From Roseiconus nitratireducens (GTDB taxonomy: Bacteria; Planctomycetota; Planctomycetia; Pirellulales; Pirellulaceae): DNA of 64,000 bases. Numbering within the stretch: the stretch's first letter is position 1; each line of letters begins with the position of its first letter. A program made the translations under genes and the position numbers. The stretch covers positions 44,623-108,622 of the forward strand of contig NZ_VWOX01000021.1 of the NCBI RefSeq assembly GCF_008629675.1, read 5' to 3'. Below the pieces are notes generated by a model. The model saw nothing but the letters and a program-made list of their open reading frames with translations, was not told the origin of the DNA and searched no databases. Positions 9,715-18,716 of this stretch are shown in pieces.

Positions 9715-11397
9715 TTATTTTTCCCCGGAGACGGCTTCGGCGATGTGGTAGGAATGGTCCAGGACACGCGCGTAGGCGTTGAGTGACGCGAGATAAGCCA
9801 CGCTGACCTGAGGGGGGATGTTTCCTGCGGAAAGATCGTCCAGATGCTTGCGGCGTTGTTGCTTCAGTTCTTTTCGCACCCGGTCCGACCTGACGCTGGT
9901 CTGTGTCAGGACACTGCGGTTGTCTTGGGTCAGTGCCTGGTTGACCTTTCCCAAATACTCTGCGATTTGCCCGTTCAGGCGAGCCAGATCCTTGCGTTGT
10001 TCGGGCGTGAAACGATGACCGTCGCGACGGAGTTTGCGGTCAAATTTGTCCAAATTGGCAATGTAGTCGCTAATGGACTCGTATTCGTCTGCCATTCGAA
10101 GCTGTCGACGTGCTTCGTCGGCAACCGCGTGGGGAACGTTTCCGGACAGGAGGTCGGTCACGAACTCTGCGACTTCATCCTGCATCGAATCCAGCACCTG
10201 CTCGCGCCGCTTCAATCGGTCGGCCAAGGAACGGTCGGGGTCATCCTGCTGTAGCAGTTCGTTTAACCACTGCAGCATCTTCGCGCAGCTGTCGCCCATC
10301 TTTTCCAACTCCTTGCGGGACTGTTCGATGGCCAACGCGGGGGTTTCGACCATGCGGATGTCCAGGTCGGTCAGTCGCGGCTTCTCCTTAAAGTCTTTGG
10401 CCGGCACGACCCGGTTCAGCAGACGCACGAACCAGGGCAACAGGGGGAGGAACATCAAGGTGTTTGCCACGTTGAAGATGGTGTGCGTGGCGGCGATCGC
10501 TCTTGTGGTGTTGGGGTAAGTGGCCACGTCGTCAACGACGACCGCAGTGGAGATGTCTCCTCCGACGATCCAGCGGATCAAGTCGATGTACCAGGCGAAG
10601 ATGAGCGTGATCCAGAAGACGCCGACCAGATTGAAAATCACGTGAAAATAGGCGGCGCGGCGTGCATTGGTGGTCGCACCCAACGACGCCAGAAATGCGG
10701 TGATGGTCGTTCCGATATTTTCCCCCAGCACCAGCGCGGCAGCGGTCTCGTAGGGGATCACACCCTGGAACGCCAATGAAATGGTCACTCCCAGGGTCGC
10801 CGATGACGACTGAACCAGAGTCGTCATCACGCAGCCCACCAGGGCGCACTTCAGCACTCCCCAATAGGAATCAGCCCGAAATACTTGAAACCAGGCTTCA
10901 AAGTCGGGCGTGTCTTTGATGATCGCACAGGCTTCCTTCATCAGTTCCAAGCCGAAGAAGATCATGCCAATGCCCATCGCTGACATCGCCCAATATCGCC
11001 AACGGTCACCCTTGGAAAACAGATAAACCATGGCGGCCGCGCCCAGCAGCGGCAGCCCAAACTTCCCGATTTTCAATACCAGGATCCATCCGGTGATCGT
11101 CGTCCCGATATTGGCACCCATGATGATGCCGATTGCCTGAGAAAGCTGCATCACACCACTGTTGACGAATCCGACCACCATCACCGTCGTGATCGAGCTG
11201 GACTGGACAACACATGTCACAACCACGCCGCAAATGGTGGCGAGAAGACGGTTGTGCGTGACCGCACCGATGATGCGTCGCAGGCTGCTTCCGGCAACCG
11301 CTTGCATCCCCTCGGACATGTTCTTCATGCCAAGCAGAAAGATTCCCAATCCGCCGACCAATTCACAGGTCAGCTGTGCGAGCGCGGAAGAGTCCAA
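9715..11397 (-). CDS. Na/phosphate cotransporter family protein with PhoU-like tail
   Basis: A 560-residue NptA/PNaS family membrane protein that imports phosphate with sodium. The two inverted family repeats are plain: VQSSSITTVMVVGFVNSG with GANIGTTITGW, and VQSSSATLGVTISLAF with GENIGTTITAF. About eight to nine membrane segments fill residues 1-330. The remaining C-terminal part is charged and helical, matching the PhoU-like domain commonly fused to these transporters. It is read divergently from the small gene at 11520. No Pho-box-like repeat was recognised upstream. Confidence 0.95.
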   Translation of the reverse strand: MDSSALAQLTCELVGGLGIFLLGMKNMSEGMQAVAGSSLRRIIGAVTHNRLLATICGVVVTCVVQSSSITTVMVVGFVNSGVMQLSQAIGIIMGANIGTTITGWILVLKIGKFGLPLLGAAAMVYLFSKGDRWRYWAMSAMGIGMIFFGLELMKEACAIIKDTPDFEAWFQVFRADSYWGVLKCALVGCVMTTLVQSSSATLGVTISLAFQGVIPYETAAALVLGENIGTTITAFLASLGATTNARRAAYFHVIFNLVGVFWITLIFAWYIDLIRWIVGGDISTAVVVDDVATYPNTTRAIAATHTIFNVANTLMFLPLLPWFVRLLNRVVPAKDFKEKPRLTDLDIRMVETPALAIEQSRKELEKMGDSCAKMLQWLNELLQQDDPDRSLADRLKRREQVLDSMQDEVAEFVTDLLSGNVPHAVADEARRQLRMADEYESISDYIANLDKFDRKLRRDGHRFTPEQRKDLARLNGQIAEYLGKVNQALTQDNRSVLTQTSVRSDRVRKELKQQRRKHLDDLSAGNIPPQVSVAYLASLNAYARVLDHSYHIAEAVSGEK

Positions 11398-11519
11398 GGG
11401 ATCGCCGTCGTGGAGGCAGGCTTCACATTCGTGAAGAATTGGTTAAGAATTGCGGCATTCTACGGAGCTGGCATGTCAACGCAATGCCCGCAAGCTGGGG
11501 TCACACGCCGGAGGCGAAG

Positions 11520-11834
11520 ATGTCGTTGATCGGATGGTCTGCTGGAGATTGGGCAATCTACCGCAAACCCAAGCGAAGCACCGCACCGGGGCCGCGAGCT
11601 CGAAATGTGATGCCGGCCACCGGAGGCGAGTCTTACAGTTACACCGTCGACAAGTATTGGGTGGTCAGAGACGTGTTGGAGGGGCAGCGTCTGCGGTTGC
11701 AAACGCGACGCGGGAAGCGACACGAAGTCTCGGTCGACGACCCGGCTCTACGCAAACCGCATTTTTGGGAATGCTGGCTGTGGCGGCACCGATTTCTCGC
11801 CGTTGAGAATTCAATCCAATCGGCGGAAGATTGA
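11520..11834 (+). CDS. Small conserved planctomycete protein of unknown function
   Basis: A 104-residue basic protein starting MSLIGWSAGDWAIYRKPKRS. The start is fixed by a Shine-Dalgarno sequence (GGAGGCGAAG) directly before the ATG. It is rich in Arg/Lys and aromatic residues (TVDKYWVVRDVLEG, LQTRRGKRHEV, FWECWLWRHRF) with no signal peptide or membrane segment. I believe similar proteins occur in related planctomycetes, but no function is known to me. The high basic content could suit nucleic acid binding; that is a guess. Confidence 0.75.
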   Translation: MSLIGWSAGDWAIYRKPKRSTAPGPRARNVMPATGGESYSYTVDKYWVVRDVLEGQRLRLQTRRGKRHEVSVDDPALRKPHFWECWLWRHRFLAVENSIQSAED

Positions 11835-11926
11835 CGGATTCTGATATCGAACGTTCCTGCGGCGTCACTCGTGTCAATCTAAAATACGCCAGATCCGGTT
11901 GCACGGTATCACCAGGAGGCGAATGC

Positions 11927-13534
11927 ATGGTTACCAACAACCGACGCTGCCAGTGGCTTCTGCTCTCGCTCGCTTTTGCGGTCGTTGCCGATGTCAGCGC
12001 CCGGGCGCAATTCGACCTGACGATTGACTATTCGGACCAGCACCAGCAGATCGATCACTTCGGTGCGTCGGATGCCTGGTCGATCAACCCGGCGGTCGAT
12101 CATTGGACCCGGCAGTCCGACGATGCCGCCGTCGAACGTCTCGCCGACTGGCTGTTCTCCCAAGACAGCGGCATTGGCCTTTCCGCGTGGCGTTTCAACA
12201 TTGGCGCCGGCAGCGCGGGGCAGGGCGCGGCGAGCAACATTCCCGATCCATTGCGGCGAGCGGAATTGTTGATTCCCGCGGCCGGGTCGCCGGTGGACCG
12301 CACCAAACAACGCGGGCAGATTCGTTTTCTGCAAGCGGCTCACGCTCGCGGCGTTCACGACTTCGTGGCTTTTGCCAACAGTCCGCCGGTGTGGGCGACG
12401 AAGAACGGGTTGAGTCATCCAGGTGACGGTTCGGGGGGCGGTTCAAGCAATCTGGATCCGAACCGACGTGGCGATTTCGCAAGCTTCCTGGTCAACGTCG
12501 TGAAGTACTTGCGCGGTCCCGCGGTCGGAGTTCCGATCAACCACATCAGCCCGATTAACGAGCCCACGTGGGAGTGGCAGGGTCAAACTCAGGAGGGCTG
12601 CCCCTACAACGTTCAAGACATCAAGGCAGTGTACCGGCAACTTCAGCAAGCGTTGGTCCGCGAGCGTTTGGAGAAACAGGTTCACGTCGACGGTCCGGAG
12701 TCCGTTGAGTACACCGCCGTGCTGTCCGACCGATTCAAGCGACGATTCGATGGCGAACTGTATTCAGCGGGAATGAATGGACGCGGCTTGGGACGGTATC
12801 GGAATTACATCGATGAGTTCCTGGGCGACCCCGACATGCGAGACATCCTGGGGAACAAGCTGTCGCTTCATGGTTACTTTTCGGAGGCTTCGTCCGAACG
12901 GCTGGGAGAATTGCGCGACCTGGTCTGGGAAAACATCCGGCAAGTCTCTCCGAATGCCAAGGTGTGGATGAGCGAGGTTTCGATTCTCGGCGATCCCGGA
13001 GATGTTCGCGATTTTGAGGGACCTGGATTCGACGCCGATGACATGGAGGTCGCCCTGCACATTGCCACGATCGTCCATCGCGACCTCGTCCGTCTGAACG
13101 TTTCGGCGTGGCATTGGTGGTTGGCGTTGACGCCCTACGACTACAAGGACGGACTGGTCAAAATCGACGCGTCCTTGGATGCCGGAACCATGCGGCCGAC
13201 GAAAGTCTTGTGGGCCTTGGGCAACTACAGCCGGTATGTCCGACCGGGTTATCGTCGCATCGGCAGCGGGGCCGATGACCTGAACGGTCTGATGGCCTCC
13301 GCGTTCAAGAGCCCGGATGGGTTGCGAATCGTGGTGGTGATGATCAATGCTTCGGACAAGGATCTTGCGGTGTCGCTGGGCTTTGAAAACCTGCCCCCGG
13401 GAACCAAGCTGTCCACGTCGGACGCCTACCTGACAAACGGCGACCATGACCTTTCGAGCATCAAGTGCGAAGATCCGTGTTCGATTCCGGCACGCAGCGT
13501 CGTGACATGGGTCGGAGATTTGGACGCATCGTAG
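11927..13534 (+). CDS. Glycoside hydrolase family 30-like secreted enzyme
   Basis: A 535-residue secreted glycosidase. The start at 11927 is preceded by AGGAGG and opens a signal peptide ending near SARAQ. The TIM-barrel signature begins HFGASDAWSINPAV (the GFG(G/A)SDA motif of GH30). The proposed acid/base is the Glu of SPINEPTWEWQ and the nucleophile the Glu of VWMSEVSILGD. A C-terminal beta-sandwich follows (VVMINASDKDLAVSL). GH30 enzymes act on beta-glucosyl, xylosyl, fucosyl or galactosyl linkages; the subfamily is not decided here. Planctomycete degradation of algal glycans is a reasonable context. Confidence 0.9.
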   Translation: MVTNNRRCQWLLLSLAFAVVADVSARAQFDLTIDYSDQHQQIDHFGASDAWSINPAVDHWTRQSDDAAVERLADWLFSQDSGIGLSAWRFNIGAGSAGQGAASNIPDPLRRAELLIPAAGSPVDRTKQRGQIRFLQAAHARGVHDFVAFANSPPVWATKNGLSHPGDGSGGGSSNLDPNRRGDFASFLVNVVKYLRGPAVGVPINHISPINEPTWEWQGQTQEGCPYNVQDIKAVYRQLQQALVRERLEKQVHVDGPESVEYTAVLSDRFKRRFDGELYSAGMNGRGLGRYRNYIDEFLGDPDMRDILGNKLSLHGYFSEASSERLGELRDLVWENIRQVSPNAKVWMSEVSILGDPGDVRDFEGPGFDADDMEVALHIATIVHRDLVRLNVSAWHWWLALTPYDYKDGLVKIDASLDAGTMRPTKVLWALGNYSRYVRPGYRRIGSGADDLNGLMASAFKSPDGLRIVVVMINASDKDLAVSLGFENLPPGTKLSTSDAYLTNGDHDLSSIKCEDPCSIPARSVVTWVGDLDAS

Positions 13535-13632
13535 TGCCAGCTGCGGGTGTTCTCGCCTCAACCGGCGGCTAGCGTCTTGCCGCCCATTGCACTGTAAATC
13601 ACGGTGTAGCCACCGTCGCCAGACGGTGGAAA
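13531..13632 (+). repeat. Dispersed hairpin repeat, family A copy 1, with attached palindrome
   Basis: Directly after the GH30 stop lies CTGCGGGTGTTCTCGCCTCA followed by ACCGGCGGCTAGCGTCTTGC and GCCCATTGCACTGTAAATCA, matching copies at 45665, 45821, 53258 (minus) and 59180. It is truncated at the left compared with the 45821 copy. The palindrome CCACCGTCGCCAGACGGTGG (13613-13632) is joined to its end. Its position in the gap between converging genes could suit a transcript end, but no T-tract is present. Confidence 0.75.
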
Positions 13633-13722
13633 CGCTGGAACAATTGATGCTCCGCCTCCCTTGCTCGCCCAACAAGCCGTAGCACCAGTGGGGCGGGTGA
13701 CTCTTGCGACACCCAGGCGACG

Positions 13723-15276
13723 TCAACGGTTGCTTTTGATCTGCCGGATGCGTTCGCGCATCCGCTCGGCCACGTCGGGATGTTCCCGAATCACGTTGGT
13801 GGATTGGCCGGGATCTTCTAACAGATTGTAAAGCTGCTGCCGCGGAGCGCCGGGCTTCAGTTTGCCGTTGGCGATATCGCTGTTGGTTTGGCCGGTGAAA
13901 CGCGTCGCGGCCGGACCACCAAACCCGTGATCACCCACTTTCGGCGACGCGAAACCGCCTCCGCCCTGGCCGGTGATCAGCATCCAGTCGCCGGAACGTA
14001 GCGAAAGGTTGGAGGGACGCGCCGGGGCGATCAGTAATTCCTCACGGACCGACGTGTCGGGAGCTCCCGTCAACGCCGGTTCCAAATTGATGCTGTCGGG
14101 GCCTTCGTCAGGACCTAACTTCTGTCCGGCGATCGCGGCGACGGTTGCCAAAAGATCGACGTTACTGATCAAGGCTCCGGATTCGCTGCCGGCGGGAATG
14201 TGCCCGGGCCAGCGTGCGATGAACGGAACACGATGGCCTCCTTCCCAAGCGTCAAACTTGAAACCAAGCAATTGGCCGTTCGGCCGGTGTCCCCGCCGGT
14301 ACGCTTCCTGGCCTCCGCGGTTGAGCATCCCGCCATTGTCACTGGTGAACACCAACAAGGTGTCGTCGGCAACGCCGGCGTCATCGAGCGTCTGAGTGAC
14401 TTCGCCGACGATCCAGTCCAACTCGTGAATGAAGTCACCATACGGACCGGCATCGCTGGTCCCCTGAAAGCGTTTCGCAGGCGTGAACGGATGGTGAATG
14501 TTGGTGGTTGCGAAGTACAAAAAGAAGGGAGCGTCCTGGCCGGCGCGATCCCGGATCCACTCGGTCGCCTTCGCCGTCAACGTCGTTCCCACGGCTTCGT
14601 CGTCGTAGAGCTCATGGGCTGCGGTCGCGCCGCCAATCGCCGACACGCCGAACTTCTCATCGAACGCTCGGGTCTTCGCCGTCTTGCCGTAAACGAATGG
14701 ATCGTCCGCCTGCCATCCGACCACGCGGTCGTTCTGAACGTAGACGAACGGCGGATGACTGTTGACGGTCGGCATGCCGAAGTAGTAGTCGAACCCCAAT
14801 TGCAAGGGTCCCGGAACCAGCGGTGCGTTCCAGTCGGTCGGTGATTGATTTCCCCATCCCAAATGCCATTTGCCAATGCAGGCGGTCGCGTACCCGGCAC
14901 GTTTGGCGACATCGGCAATCGTGGTGCGGTCGACATCGACCACGAGTGGCGACTTCAGAAAAACCGGCCCCCACAAATCGTCTTTCCGCACCGGATACCG
15001 GCCGGTGACGAGAGCGTAGCGTGACGGCGTGCAGACCGCCGATGCCGAATGGGCGTCGGTGAATCGTCGGCCTTGCTTTGCCAGTTGGTCAATGTTCGGC
15101 GTCCGAACGTGGGAGGTTCCGTAGCACCCAACGTCTCCGTAGCCGACATCGTCGGCAAAGATGATCACCAGGTTGGGCAAATCTGCCGCGGCGACAGGTT
15201 GGAAGGCGGAGGTGCCGATCAGCGCGGCCAATGCGATGATCGCCAAAACCGAATTGGATCTCAGGTGGAACAACAT
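13723..15276 (-). CDS. Secreted sulfatase (arylsulfatase A-like)
   Basis: A 517-residue sulfatase. Start chosen at 15276, giving a signal peptide (MLFHLRSNSVLAIIALAAL) ending near AAA just before LPNLVIIFADDVGYGD, the N-terminal metal-binding motif. The formylglycine site is AVCTPSRYALVTGR, in which the Cys is converted by a sulfatase-activating enzyme. GKWHLG and FTSDNGG motifs are also present. It removes sulfate esters from carbohydrates, substrate unknown. The region upstream of 15276 in the same frame is open but unlike a leader. Confidence 0.93.
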   Translation of the reverse strand: MLFHLRSNSVLAIIALAALIGTSAFQPVAAADLPNLVIIFADDVGYGDVGCYGTSHVRTPNIDQLAKQGRRFTDAHSASAVCTPSRYALVTGRYPVRKDDLWGPVFLKSPLVVDVDRTTIADVAKRAGYATACIGKWHLGWGNQSPTDWNAPLVPGPLQLGFDYYFGMPTVNSHPPFVYVQNDRVVGWQADDPFVYGKTAKTRAFDEKFGVSAIGGATAAHELYDDEAVGTTLTAKATEWIRDRAGQDAPFFLYFATTNIHHPFTPAKRFQGTSDAGPYGDFIHELDWIVGEVTQTLDDAGVADDTLLVFTSDNGGMLNRGGQEAYRRGHRPNGQLLGFKFDAWEGGHRVPFIARWPGHIPAGSESGALISNVDLLATVAAIAGQKLGPDEGPDSINLEPALTGAPDTSVREELLIAPARPSNLSLRSGDWMLITGQGGGGFASPKVGDHGFGGPAATRFTGQTNSDIANGKLKPGAPRQQLYNLLEDPGQSTNVIREHPDVAERMRERIRQIKSNR

Positions 15277-15471
15277 GCGTGCATCGAGCGAGCGGGACAG
15301 GATCGGGCCCAGGTCACCGAACCGGTTGCGATGGCAACCGGTTTCCGGTGGGCTTCCGACGGAAGGCGGATACCCAGTTGCCACAATCCTAACGTGCGGG
15401 GGCGGGAATCGCCGCCGTGGCATGGGAAAATGCTGCCACGGAGCGAATTCCAACCGGTTCGAGCAGCCGGA

Positions 15472-16077
15472 CTACGCCGCCAGATCGGGCGCCGCAGGCC
15501 GCGCTCGACGTCCCGCGGATTCAGGCCCGGGAGGAGACACCGGTTTGACGGCAAACGGAAAAACTCCTGGTGCAAACGGCAACGGCACGCTTGCATGCGG
15601 CGGATCAATTCGATTGAGTTTCCAATCGAGTCGACGCCACCAGGGGAGTCCCGATACCCAGTTCGCAACGGCAAGACGCAGCGCTACGGCGGGGCCATCG
15701 CTGGGGTCATGGAGCCCTTGCAGGATCTCCATCGCGCCGCTCGGAGCACCCGACAGCAAAATTGCCGTTGCGTAGTTGATCTGCAGTACGTCGTCGACGT
15801 CAGAACGCATCATGACCGATCCGGGGCTCAGGCAAAGCCGGCTGAAGATGGTGACGGCTTCCTCGAACCGCCCCAGACGCAGCGCGCACACCCCCAGGGT
15901 GTGTTGCCGAAGCGGTGTGCGTGCCAGGGTCCGCAGCACGTCGATTGCTTGCTGGTACTCGGACGCTCGGAGATGGTTCACCACCGAAGTTGGGATTTCT
16001 GTTGATAGCGGCAGCGCCGGATGGGGCGTGGAATCGTCTTGCTCCGGGGCAGGACGCTGTGCGTGGGAAGAAGGCAT
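15472..16077 (-). CDS. TPR-like protein of unknown function
   Basis: A 201-residue protein beginning MPSSHAQRPAPEQD at 16077; the frame is open upstream but the extension has no protein-like character. The middle is helical with TPR-like spacing (HLRASEYQQAIDVLRTLART, HTLGVCALRLGRFEEAVTIF, NYATAILLSGAPSGAMEILQ). The C terminus is proline-rich. It lies 80 bases downstream of the small membrane protein gene on the same strand, so the two probably form an operon. No signal peptide; a scaffold role is inferred only from the repeat type. Confidence 0.65.
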   Translation of the reverse strand: MPSSHAQRPAPEQDDSTPHPALPLSTEIPTSVVNHLRASEYQQAIDVLRTLARTPLRQHTLGVCALRLGRFEEAVTIFSRLCLSPGSVMMRSDVDDVLQINYATAILLSGAPSGAMEILQGLHDPSDGPAVALRLAVANWVSGLPWWRRLDWKLNRIDPPHASVPLPFAPGVFPFAVKPVSPPGPESAGRRARPAAPDLAA

Positions 16078-16157
16078 GGATTCACTCGTCCATAGGATGG
16101 GTTTTCGATTGCAGTTGCAGGGCAGGCGCAAAAAGGGTTTTGCGCAACCGATGCTGG

Positions 16158-16571
16158 TTAAATCTGCAATCGAATCCCCGATTGGACGAGCGACGTCATT
16201 GCGGAGGAGGGTCGTGATCCCCGAGCCAACGGGCGACAGCCCGATGGGGCAGGGCGGGGTGGCGGTGCCAAGCGGCCGGTCAGCGAGCCGACGTTCCAAT
16301 CGTCCGTCTCCAGCCGATCGGATGCATCGCCGGCGGCCGGCAGCGGCACACCAAAAAAATCACAGGTCGCGGCTTGGACACTCGATTGGTGGGTGTCGGC
16401 CAGCGTTTGTGCATCGGTTTGCAGCAGCGCCGCCGGCCGCTGGAGCACGAGCGAGCAGGTGACGACGACAACGCCGGCGAGCCAGAAAGCTCGTGAAGCA
16501 AAGCCGAGGGGACGCCGATGAGGGAACAAGGCAGGGGCACCGCAAGAGGACGACCGAAAGTCACCTTCCAT
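16158..16571 (-). CDS. Small single-span membrane protein, unknown function
   Basis: A 137-residue protein starting MEGDFRSSSCGAP at 16571. The start is supported by an excellent Shine-Dalgarno sequence: GGGAGGTGAAAATG directly upstream on the minus strand. One membrane segment is clear at about residues 29-46 (FWLAGVVVVTCSLVLQ), followed by a soluble tail with several Pro and Cys. The frame stays open further upstream only because it reads through the GGGGACAGAGCAC repeat cluster, which gives a repetitive, non-protein-like translation. Probably co-transcribed with the TPR gene at 15472. I do not recognise the family. Confidence 0.6.
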   Translation of the reverse strand: MEGDFRSSSCGAPALFPHRRPLGFASRAFWLAGVVVVTCSLVLQRPAALLQTDAQTLADTHQSSVQAATCDFFGVPLPAAGDASDRLETDDWNVGSLTGRLAPPPRPAPSGCRPLARGSRPSSAMTSLVQSGIRLQI

Positions 16572-16632
16572 TTTCACCTCCCGCAGTGCGACGGCAAGTC
16601 CGGTCACCAGCCAGCCGCCGCCGTCGTCGCGA

Positions 16633-17298
16633 TGGGGACAGAGCACATCGACGTGGGGACCGTCGCGATGGGGACAGAGCACGACGGCGATCGGAGCACG
16701 ACGACGGGGACAGAGCACGTCGACGGAGATTGCGACGGGGACAGAGCACGTTGGGCGAGGAGCATATCGACGGGGGACAGAGCACGTTGCGAGGGGACAG
16801 ACGACGACCGACGGGGACAGAGCACGTTGAGGGGTTGCGACCGGGGACAGAGCACCGGGCGACCAAAGGGCAGGGCCGCAAGAGCCTGGGGGCGACACGG
16901 AGGTTGGCCCCCCAGAGGTTTTCTCTACGGCTCGATCGATCCGTGATTGCGACGGGGACAGAGCACGTTGGGCGAGGAGCATATCGACGGGGGACAGAGC
17001 ACGTTGCGAGGGGACAGACGACGACCGACGGGGACAGAGCACGTTGTGCCGCGATGCGACCACCACCAAGCGATTGCGATGGTTTCGGACAAACGGTCGG
17101 GCCGTTGGCCCTTGGGTTTGGTTCTGGTCCGTTTTCCCGGCCCGATGGGCCGGGCTGGGCAAACACCGGGGCGTTGCCCCGTTTTGGGCCCGCAGCAGCG
17201 AGCATCACCGCGATGGGGACAGAGCACGTTTGAGATGGGGACAGAGCACGTCGACGGGGACAGAGCACGTTGAGGGGTTGCGACCGGGGACAGAGCAC
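16633..17298. repeat. Cluster of about 14 GGGGACAGAGCAC repeats with duplicated blocks
   Basis: About 14 copies of GGGGACAGAGCAC(GTT), most in the same orientation, are scattered at irregular spacing. Two larger duplications are visible. Block 1 (16734-16830 and 16951-17045) carries several copies with nearly identical spacers. Block 2 (about 16818-16940 and 17254-17382) is about 125 bases, almost identical, and ends in TTTTCTCTACGGCTCGATC, which in the second copy is the end of the serine hydrolase gene. The motif resembles REP-type repeats near RAYT (Y1-transposase-like) genes in other bacteria, from memory; no such gene is in this window. Confidence 0.85.
17099..17180. repeat. Three GC-rich perfect hairpins in a row
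   Basis: Within the repeat cluster lie three perfect short hairpins: GGGCC/GGCCC around GTT (17099-17111), CCCGGCCC/GGGCCGGG around GAT (17136-17154), and GGGGC/GCCCC around GTT (17168-17180). None is followed by a T-tract. Together with the repeats on both sides they form a 730-base non-coding, highly structured stretch between 16572 and 17366. Confidence 0.7.
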
Positions 17299-17366
17299 CG
17301 GGCGACCAAAGGGCAGGGCCGCAAGAGCCTGGGGGCGACACGGAGGTTGGCCCCCCGAGGTTTTCT

Positions 17367-18716
17367 CTACGGCTCGATCGATTTGTTGATGAACCGGGCC
17401 ACCTCGTCACAGGCCTTCCTCGCCGGGTCGTTGAACACGTTCGTGGCGACCAGGACACAGGCGTTCTTGCCAGGAATCGCCAGCGCGTAGCAGTACCAGG
17501 TCGTGTTGCTGCCGTTGTGAAAGAAAGCTCGTCCGTTGTATTCCGGTTTGTCAAACACCATCCAACCGCCAGCGTAAGCCTGTTCTGAGTCGCTACCGGA
17601 AGGTGGGGTCAGCAGTTGCTTCCAAACCTTGCCGGAAATGCCGAGCTTTCGGTTGCCGTCTTTGCTCGCGAAGGCCATCACGAACTTCGACCAATCTCTC
17701 AAGTTCATATGGACTCGTCCGGCCGGCCCCAGGCAACGTGAATTGTCGATTTGCCGGGGCGTGAACCCCGGCTTGGTCGGCTTGCCGAACACGGAGGCCA
17801 TCGCCGCCAGCAATCCGACTTCGGGCGTGTGTCCCCAAGGTCGATCTGGCAGCGAGACCACGTCGTCGGCGGTGCCGTCCGGTCGCCCGACCGGACCAAA
17901 GCCTGCGCTCTCCATGCCCAGCGGCCGAAACACGCGTTCCGCGACCAACTGTTCCCAGGGTTTGCCTTCCAGGTGCTCGGCGACGTGGCCCAGGACAATG
18001 TAGCCGACGTTGGAATAGACGAATTGCGGGGCCCGCGGTCGTGTCTTTCTGCATAACGCGTGCAGCAGCGCTCCTCGGGCTGCCACGGCGGAATCCGGAT
18101 TGGACTGGTCGAATGATTGGTAGATCCAAAAATTCGCGATTGCTCCGCTGCGATGTTGCAAAAGCTGCTCCATCGTCACGGACCCCCAATCCGAATCCTT
18201 CACCAGCGGCGTGTCTTCAAAGACTTCTCCCAGTGTCGTGTCCAACCGCAGCTTGTCTTCCGTGCAAAGCTGGCCAATGATCGCCGCGGTCATCGCCTTG
18301 GTGCAGGATCCCAGGTGAACCTTGTCGTCGGCTTCGGCCAAATCCTCCGTCTCCCACTTTCGCGTGCCGGCGGCCGCCACGATCGCAGGGCGTTCATCGT
18401 TGAAGAAGCGTCCCGCCCAAAGTGCCGGCAGGCGAGAGGACTCGCACGTGGTGGCCAAGAGATCCTTCAGTTGCTCGGGGGTCAGGTCCGCGTCCAAGTT
18501 CGAGAGCTCGCTGGTCGACGATTGGGCCTTCAAAACGGCGGTGGTTGCCGGATGGAACGCGGCCATCAAGAAGAAGACGGTCACGATCCGAAGCGTCACG
18601 CCGAATTTGTTGGTTTTCACCGACAGCGACCAACAGCTCGATCGATTCCCCGGCCGGGTGATCGCGCCGATCGGCCTTCGTATCATGCCAGGGAAAACCG
18701 CGTCGGAGTGCACCAT
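17367..18716 (-). CDS. Serine hydrolase, class C beta-lactamase/DD-peptidase family
   Basis: A protein of about 449 residues with the penicillin-binding-like serine hydrolase fold. The active-site SxxK is GSCTKAMTA, the second motif is YSN in FVYSNVGYIVLG, and the third is HNG in FFHNGSNTTW. A hydrophobic export segment (LRIVTVFFLMAAFHPATTA) sits near residues 41-62. The start is uncertain: an ATG at 18716, an ATG at 18686, or GTGs at 18728 and 18620 are possible. Members act as esterases, peptidases or beta-lactamases; resistance should not be assumed. The final codons lie inside a duplicated block of the repeat cluster. Confidence 0.85.
   Translation of the reverse strand: MVHSDAVFPGMIRRPIGAITRPGNRSSCWSLSVKTNKFGVTLRIVTVFFLMAAFHPATTAVLKAQSSTSELSNLDADLTPEQLKDLLATTCESSRLPALWAGRFFNDERPAIVAAAGTRKWETEDLAEADDKVHLGSCTKAMTAAIIGQLCTEDKLRLDTTLGEVFEDTPLVKDSDWGSVTMEQLLQHRSGAIANFWIYQSFDQSNPDSAVAARGALLHALCRKTRPRAPQFVYSNVGYIVLGHVAEHLEGKPWEQLVAERVFRPLGMESAGFGPVGRPDGTADDVVSLPDRPWGHTPEVGLLAAMASVFGKPTKPGFTPRQIDNSRCLGPAGRVHMNLRDWSKFVMAFASKDGNRKLGISGKVWKQLLTPPSGSDSEQAYAGGWMVFDKPEYNGRAFFHNGSNTTWYCYALAIPGKNACVLVATNVFNDPARKACDEVARFINKSIEP

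Noticed and set aside
16158..17162. A 334-residue minus-strand protein through the repeat cluster
   Set aside because: Only the last 137 residues are protein-like and have a ribosome binding site at 16571; the rest is translated repeat.
16633..17298. CRISPR array from the repeated GGGGACAGAGCAC
   Set aside because: Spacing is irregular, the unit is too short, spacers are themselves duplicated, and no cas gene is present.
17367..18716. Antibiotic-resistance beta-lactamase
   Set aside because: Catalytic motifs fit the wide serine hydrolase family, most environmental members of which are esterases or peptidases; nothing shows resistance.
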